Of a DNA stretch of 64,000 bases, positions 56,973 through 64,000 are shown one piece after another. The stretch is from Polytrichum commune (lineage: Eukaryota > Streptophyta > Polytrichopsida > Polytrichales > Polytrichaceae), in the NCBI GenBank assembly GCA_950295325.1, contig OX485806.1:16120001-16184000 (forward strand), given 5' to 3'. The translations under genes were made by a program, and so were the position numbers. The notes beneath the pieces were generated by a model that had not been told where the DNA came from, ran no database searches, and worked only from the letters and a program-made list of their open reading frames with translations. How positions within the stretch are numbered: the stretch's first letter is position 1; each line of letters begins with the position of its first letter.

Positions 56973-57330
56973 CACTAGTAGAAGACTATGCCCAAAAGAA
57001 CTACAGTCAAATTGGTTGTGATCCTTTTTACCGGCCTCCTCTACAATCTCTAAATGATTTCACTTTAAAATATTTTTAAACATTTTCTAAAACTAAAAAA
57101 AATTCCCCATTTTGCGACTGCAATTTACAGTTTTTTTGGGGCATGTAATATACCATTGGAAAATTAGTTTCAAGAACTTTGTAGCGGTATATTACACACC
57201 CCCAAATTCCTAAAATTTGAGTCGCTAAACCGAAAGAAAAAAAAATGCAATCATTTAATGACTACAGAGCAGGTTGGTCAAAACAATTGTAGCTAATTTC
57301 AATTGTGGTTTTTTGGGCATAATTTTCTAC
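56973..57330. mobile_element. CACTA-like MITE, copy 2
   Basis: Starts CACTAGTAGAAGACTATG. The right end has TTTTTTGGGCATAATTTTCT then AC, and lacks the final TAGTG, so it is truncated or mutated. The internal symmetry is as in copy 1. Confidence 0.7.
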
Positions 57331-58293
57331 TCCCCGGGGAATCTGAGGCAAAGAACTCTCCTAAATTTTTGAATGTTGAAAACACACCCACACAATTTGT
57401 GAAGGTATTTGTATTTTGTGATGTGTAGTCATAGTCATAGGCTAATTAATGGTGTTTATGTAGGGTAATTAGGTGTCGCAACATATGATGTGACCGTCAA
57501 CACCTCGACAAAGGTTTAAAATAATTGCCGCCAACAATCTACATCACGGAAGTTGTGGCTTGTGAGAGGGAGGTCGTGGTCATAACCTCGGACTCGGACC
57601 TCATGAGAAGAGGTTGCAATGTTCAAGCTTGATTGAGTGCAAACAAGTGTGGCAAATGTTGATGCCTTCATTTATACAAAGACTTCATGGGCAATGAGTC
57701 TCTTCACGGATGCTCGTGGAGTTTGTGTGGACGATAATATTTTTATCAATAATTAAGGGATGGCGAAAATAGTTATATGTGACATTTTTCATTTTGCATG
57801 GCATTCAATCCAAGCACATGAGTTTATTGCCCAAAAATGTGCATTCCTTTTGCTCATGGGCACCTTATTATCTCGTAGATTTTGTATATGCATGCGTTGA
57901 AGTTTTCTTTGGGGAGGGGGGGGGGGTTATTTTTCCTTTTAAACTTAACCCTGTGTTAATTCAAAAAATGTCTCTTCTATGTTGTTCAAAACCATCATAT
58001 GTGTGGTGTTTTAAGGCACCCGTTATCATCAAGCTTGATAATATAAGGCAACCCATCAACACAAGACATGGGTTGTCTTATACTAAATTTGTCGATAAAG
58101 GGTGGAATTAGTAATGATAAGGGATTGAGACACCAAACAATGATAGGGATACAATATGGTGAACAAGAACACTACAAAAGCACTACAACGACATGATTAA
58201 GCATACAAGAACATTATTATGCTGAAGAGTTGAGGTTGTGAGTGGAAAAACCTTGTGACCCTCTACAAGTTTTGTATCATCCTAAACACAATA
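57331..58293. other. Gene-less stretch
   Basis: A 110-codon + frame at 57779-58111 crosses a G run and shows no family signature. Confidence 0.45.
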
Positions 58294-58704
58294 CATGGGG
58301 GGATCACTCCATTGTCAAGTTGAACACCACGTGCGACCAAAAAAAATCTTCTTTTGGTAAGTTGCACCACCAAAATGGGTCAAAATTTTATCAATTTTTT
58401 TTCATGAGTAGATATACACAGTACCTATGACATAGTTAAAATTGGTAACTAAATTTGATTATTTGTTTTTTTCATAAAACATACCGTTTCTAACTAGAAT
58501 GACACAGAATTGAACTAAAACAATTACTAAAAAAAATTAAAGATGAATAAAAATTTCAAAAAAATATACAAAAGATACTATCAATGGTTATGTATATGTA
58601 GAAAAAATATCATAAATTTTAAAATTATATATGGCATGTAATATAGGGGTAGCAAACTTTGTCCGCACGTGGTGTCAACTTGACAATGAAGTGACCTCCC
58701 CGTG
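58294..58704 (-). mobile_element. hAT-like MITE, copy 2, with intact 8-bp target duplication
   Basis: 411 bp flanked by ACACAATA (58286-58293 and 58705-58712). Ends are CATGGGG and CACGGGG, with long TIRs containing CATTGTCAAGTTGA and CACCACGTGCG. It is inverted relative to copy 1 at 24.4 kb. An 8-bp duplication with CA-starting GC-rich ends fits hAT. Confidence 0.9.
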
Positions 58705-60240
58705 ACACAATACCCTATATGTAGTTCTAAATAGAGTAATGCATGACATTATTGCAATAATAGATGTAGTTCCATCAATATGTCATGTGATAGAAATAAA
58801 CAAAAAAATAGCCTTAAATGTGGACTACATCTCTTTTTGTAAGCCCTTTTTTTGATGCATCCACTGGAATAACTCTTTACATGGAGGTAGCCTTCTTCAG
58901 GTGAAGTTTCTTCAATTATACGACACGAATTTCTTATGATTATTTAATTGCACTATGCCCAAATTTTCCTTTTCAAAGGTGAAAAAATAACTCTTGTATT
59001 CTCCATTGTGCAGTGATTGCTCATAATATGCTTATTGGCATTGCAAGAACCCTTAACCCTTCTACAAGTTATGCATTTTACATGACGTTTTTTTTTGCAA
59101 AAAACTCCACACCAAAATTACCCTGAGGGGTGGACTCTTCTTACCATGTACAAACTAATCTGAGGGTATCATTTGAGGCATTAGCATACATCGTATGCAT
59201 AAGGAAGAGGTCATGTTTTTCTCTATTGTGTACATATAAAAAGGCTATTAAGGATTTTGGACTTTAGGTAGATGTACAAAAATGAGCCATGTGTAGAAAT
59301 TGTTTTGACAACTAGTGTGCTAATACCATCCAATCTACCGTTTTCATTAATTGTTGTCATATGGTAATCGTCCCCAAAGACTTGTATATATAATGAAGGA
59401 CTATTTATCCCATGAACTTTGTACTATGTGTATGTAGTGGAGGCATTTATTACATTAAACTAACAAACTTAGTATAAATGTATGAGCCCATTTTCTAACC
59501 AGGCGTTAACACGCATGCATTTTTTTTCTCTCTCTCTACAATTCTCACATATAGGGGGTTTTATTTCATAGTCATGTCATTTAGGCTTCCAATGAAGAGT
59601 CCATCCCCCGGGAAAAGTACATACATATTTTGATGATATGTTTGCGTAACTTTCAAGTCCTTTTTTATAATGCGACTTACATACCTGACAATGTTGACAT
59701 CCTTCCTTGCATAGTTTTATTTTATTTCACAAGTGGCGTTCACACCAAGTGATTCCAAAACGGTTTTTGTTCCTTTTGTGACCGGCAACATCAAGTTCCA
59801 TGAATGAAAATGGATGCGTGTCCCAAGATTGTGCAACTATGCCTAAAACGTTGTAACCACTTCTAATAGGCATAGGGATCGGGGTCTTACCGATTCATGT
59901 ATTCTCAAAGCCCAACTAAAACGCGAGGCTAGCTAGCCACATAAGACAAGCGCCAACATAAGGCACACACACATCAAAATTTCATTACGGTTAGGTAGTT
60001 GACGGTCATTGCAAAATATGGGCCAAAAGAATAGGGTCTCTTCTTGTGAACAAAATGAATCATTTGGAGGCCTCAAATATCAAGCACACCCCCAAAAAAT
60101 AAAAATCCTCTATGCACATCCCCATGATTTTGTCGCAAACGTCATTGCTTACAAAAATGTTGACTGAAAGTGAAGTGGAAATTTGGACTCGGGTTCAAGT
60201 GGGCTACAAAAAGATATGTGGGCCTCATATATATGCAGTG
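58705..60240. other. Gene-less stretch
   Basis: No supported gene. A block at about 59556-59610 matches 44457-44520. Confidence 0.5.
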
Positions 60241-60350
60241 TCCGGGGAGACTTTTGGGCATAATCGGTCAAAATCCTAACGTTTTTTAAAGTCCAACCAG
60301 TTACATGTTGTGATATTTTGGTCCTTCTTTCCTAATTAGAGGTATATAGG
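60241..60350 (+). mobile_element. Short TIR repeat R2, copy e (5' fragment)
   Basis: Starts TCCGGGGAGACTTTTGGGC and loses similarity after AGAGGTATAT. Confidence 0.55.
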
Positions 60351-60780
60351 TCTAACTAGACCCGAAAACCGCATGTGATGTCATGATGAAACTCGACTTT
60401 ATGCTCATCATGTAGACACAATTCTACATTCAGTTGTTTACAAAGTTGGAAGTGTCTTTATTGTTGTTTCCAATAGACAAGAATGAGTCTTATATTTTGG
60501 CTTCCTAGTACTTGTGCATCTCAACTATGAACTTGAAACATGGAATGATATTCTTTTGTGAGTCATTAATGTTGAGTAACCAAATGAGACAATTCGTAAT
60601 GAGGTCCAATGATGAAGTTGGAATGATAGCGTCATGTATGTGAGTGGGATGTTTTGAAGCTCAAGAGAGAAAATATGTGTCCATATTTGAGAAGTCTTCA
60701 ATGGAATTCCATGATTTAAATGTGGGACGCTGTACAAAAGTTTGCAAAAACAAGTCAATGGTTTGCTAGCACCTCCCCAA
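60351..60780. other. Gene-less stretch
   Basis: No supported feature. Confidence 0.5.
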
Positions 60781-61114
60781 CACTGGTTGAAAACTATGCG
60801 AAAAAGAACAGCAACCATTTCTTCATTGTGGTTCTTTTGACCACCCTGATCTGCAGTCGCCAAACGACTACAGATTTTGTTTTGTTTTGTTTTGCAACTG
60901 CGATTTTCAATTTTTTGGGTGTGTAATATATTTTTGGAAAGGTATTTTCAAGACCTTTCCAACGGTATAATACAAGTCCCCAAATTCCTGAAATTTTAAT
61001 TGATAAACCAAAGAATCAAATCTGCACTCATTTAGCGAGTGCAGAGGAGGCTGGTTAAATGAACCGCAATGGGAAAATGACTGCGGTTCATTTTTACATA
61101 GTTTTCTACTAGTG
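60781..61114. mobile_element. CACTA-like MITE, copy 3
   Basis: 334 bp starting CACTGGTTGAAAACTATGC and ending ATAGTTTTCTACTAGTG. Internal blocks (CTGATCTGCAGTCGCCAAAC, GACCTTTCCAACGG) match copies 1 and 2. Confidence 0.75.
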
Positions 61115-61559
61115 AAGTGGGATGTTACAACACAATTGTACTATGTGCAAATGGAAAGACATGAACGACTAAACATTCAAAAATGATGAATTTTGTAGCA
61201 CCTTCAACATAGAAAACATAATGTTTCAAAACTCAAGGGATCAAAGGTTTCCACTGGAAATTCAATAATTCCCTTCATCAGTTCAAGGTACATACTTAAC
61301 CTCAACATGCAATATCTCACTCAAATATAGATTGCAAATTATGCATTGGGCTCTCTTATAATTCCAATAAAACCTCGACCAAATTGAGATTCGACATACG
61401 GTGTGTGGCCCTATTGTGGGCACTTCCAACTCCATAGACAATTTTGTCGACTGGACTAAACCCAAAACTATGTCATCCAGTTAGGAATTGCACTCAATCA
61501 CAAAACTCATCATCCACAGTTTCAAATTCGCAATTCAAATGCAAAAATTATAAGATATC
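61115..61559. other. Gene-less stretch
   Basis: No supported feature. Confidence 0.5.
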
Positions 61560-63420
61560 AAAATGAAGATTCTTCGTCCCATCAAGTGATCACATAGGCC
61601 CTCCACATAAACCTAAAATGATGTCCTTATTTTGAGCACACAGACCAATCTCACTATAACGCATGTCCAACCTCAACTACAAGTCTTGTCATAAAACCAC
61701 TGAAATATACTTATCCAATAACAAAGAGCGACTAAATATCAAAAGTAATCCAATTAATAGTTAGCAAATCCAAATCAAGGTCATAGCTATTTTCCTCATA
61801 ATTATGGAAGTATTGAATAAGACTATCTTACTCATTACCAAAGTGAAGATTCTCTTTCTTGTTTAATGTTCATGTAGGTCCCCGACAAATATGTCGACTA
61901 TTGAACTTGAAATGGTTAACATTTTTTGAGCACGTAACCCCATTTCCTTTGAATACTTGTCTTTTTGGTGTTCGTTCTTTCATCCACGCTTAACCGCACA
62001 CCACTCAAATATAGGTGTTTGATTTAGATAAGTAGCCGAATTAGGTCCACTTACCTTAGACCCAAAGATGTGAGACCAAAAGGTTAGAGTTAGCATCCCA
62101 AGGCTCAAATATATTGCAGACTCGTGAGTTGCACAACTTTATCGAATCACATCTAGAGCAGTCAATGATCACTGATGAAGTTGCAAAGTTGATGAAAAAA
62201 ACTTGCAAAAGTGTCCAAAAAGCCAATGAAGCCATATGCTTTGGTGGGTTGGTGCCAACTCCGCATTAAATGTCACATATGCAACCTATGTTGTGTCGAA
62301 CTCCTTACTTGTGACTTAACTCCAATCTTTAGGGAAATATTGCAGCCCATTGCCAACATTAAATTTGTATAAAACAAACAAAAAACAAAATGGCATTCTT
62401 CATAATACATTGTGTAACCAACATGCAGATATTCGTATTAAAAAAATAAAAATAAAAATAAAATCCTGGCAGTAGATAGAAACGAGCTTGCAACCAACTC
62501 AAACAATTCGGCTTTGGAATCCTAACGTGCTATACTGAATTGGCAAGGATGTCAACAAACATAAACGGATAGAAAGGATTTGTGGAGGTTAGATTAAGGA
62601 AGGTGATGCAAGTAGAAGGTTCTAAGTAGGCATTTGTAATTCGGATGCTTTTCCCTTTGCACCCACTTTTTGTAGGATATGAAACATGCAAATGATGCGA
62701 GATAAGTAGCATATCCAAATCATGCCCATAATTTTTTGCTGCATAATTTTTGGACCTCGTATGGATATCCTATTCATTGTCAAAGTGAATATTCTCGTGC
62801 TCATTTCAATGGTTATATAGGTTCCCCCATTTATGTTGATTGTCAAGTCTAGAATAATCAATGTACGTTGAGCACATAGTCTGATCTATTTTACAAACAT
62901 GTTTTTTTGGTGTCCATTCTTAGATCCACATATAACCACATACAACTCAAATATAAGTGTCCAAATTTTTGGTATGTTGGGTTTAGGCATGTCTAATTTA
63001 CATTCAGCTATGCTTGCTTGGCTTCTGAAACTTGTAAGTTATACCTACCTTTGTTAACTTTGAGGGAATATGGGCCAAGAATGGACACTTCCAACTCCAC
63101 GTACACTTTTGGTTGTTGAATGGGACCACGATTCGTCTCATGCGCTTAGCAATTATGAGTCATAAAGATTGTCGTTTCGAGTGTCAAAGTCGGAGTTGTG
63201 ATGCAAATTTTATAAGAGTTCAAAACGAAGATTCTGCTTTGTCTTTAAGCGACCACATAGGTCCTCCCATTGTGGTAACTATTGAGCCTAGAATGGTGTC
63301 TCTATTTGAACACATAGTCCAATCTCATCGTAATACGTGCACTTTAAGAGTGTATGTTCTTAACTTACAAGCCTTGCCATATTTACATAGTCCGATCTCA
63401 TCGTAACATGTGCACATATG
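61560..63420 (+). repeat. Interspersed repeat R1, copies j to m
   Basis: Four copies or parts in the same orientation: about 61560-61690, 61745-62060, 62645-63000 and 63080-63420. They share the blocks TTGGTGTTCGTTCTT or variants and CACCACTCAAATATAGGTG. The stretch 62060-62645 between them is unassigned. Confidence 0.6.
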
Positions 63421-64000
63421 TTCTTAAAGTGTGAAGTTTGCTAACTAGCAATATGCTACTATTCGCCATCATAAGTGAAAAAAATACTTACCTTATGGCA
63501 TTTAGCATAGCACATTGGGATGCTCGAGACGATAGTTTTGTGTTTCAATATGCATGGGGAAGATACTATTGAACAAACTAACATGAAGTGTCATGTGTTT
63601 CCATGTTAATATGTAAACGTAAGATTTTTTTTACCCACTTATGCCAAGTGTCATTTGTGCACACTTTAGTCAACTTGTAGACCATTGTGTAACGTAGGCA
63701 CACCCCTCATAACATTATTGAACATACTCATGCCAAGATATCAGTAACCGCATTTGAACACCAAGTCTCGGGGGGGGGGGGCACTCCCTTGTATATTTTG
63801 CATACACTTGCGATAATGACCTATTAAAATGGGGGCTATTTACCTATGAGAAAGGATTATAAGGGATGCTAATTTTTGAAATAATGGTAAATTGTTGTGA
63901 TTATTTGCACCCTATTGGTAATTATAAATTCTTGGATGGTTGATTTTATGGTACCCTATATTACTTATATGTCCAGGCTTCCGGTGGTGATTGCTTGATT
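63421..64000. other. Gene-less stretch at the window end
   Basis: G run at 63771-63780. No supported gene. Confidence 0.5.

Noticed and set aside
58220-58250. CTGAAGA followed by GAAA, like a hammerhead ribozyme core (common in Penelope elements)
   Set aside because: The bases between cannot form stem II, and it is 55 kb away from the Penelope element.
1-64000. CRISPR arrays, bacterial operons, ribosome binding sites, rRNA genes
   Set aside because: No regularly spaced short repeats, no polycistronic gene layout, and no rRNA-like blocks; spliced genes and MITEs show this is eukaryotic nuclear DNA.

Overview
This window looks like a repeat-dense, AT-leaning streptophyte (plant-lineage) nuclear genome. 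The one intact conserved gene is a spliced SEC13 whose protein reads like the land-plant form, with plant telo-box motifs (TAGGGTTT) just upstream of its start. The rest is mostly transposable elements and decayed gene pieces. Large intergenic distances, many MITE-type elements, a Penelope-like reverse transcriptase and a 200-N assembly gap suggest a draft assembly of a large-genome charophyte (a Chara-like alga is my best guess) or a basal plant. The organism is inference.

Layout. 1-3.7 kb: the 3' part of a Penelope-like retroelement, with a 335-aa first ORF ending in an RGG-rich tail, then a reverse transcriptase with all catalytic motifs intact and no GIY-YIG endonuclease visible. 3.8-9.4 kb: mostly unrecognised DNA with a gag-like and a Ty3/gypsy-like relic. 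9.5-17.3 kb: a cluster of short terminal-inverted-repeat (TIR) elements flanked by TAA or TTA duplications (PIF/Harbinger type), plus LINE relics. 18.8-20.1 kb: a spliced relic resembling the C-terminal half of a beta-class N4/N6 DNA methyltransferase. 20-30 kb: AT-rich DNA with a hAT-like MITE. 30.3-32.6 kb: a MITE nested inside another MITE. 33.99-36.06 kb: SEC13, with three exons and two fossil copies of its exon-2 start inside intron 1. 37-50 kb: copies of an interspersed repeat (R1), two neighbouring foldback elements, a second coding relic with a DPPY-like motif, and a Mutator-like element carrying an AT-hook ORF. 50.6-52.4 kb: a pogo-like transposon that landed in an older repeat and was itself invaded twice. 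54-64 kb: CACTA-like MITEs, the second hAT-like MITE and more R1 copies.

Genes working together. SEC13 is the only confident functional cellular gene (COPII coat, nuclear pore Y-complex). The two Penelope ORFs presumably act together as RNA-binding protein plus polymerase. The Harbinger-like families share a subterminal motif, CAAGAGCCRTGACCATG, which suggests that one transposase mobilised several of them; no such transposase gene is in the window.
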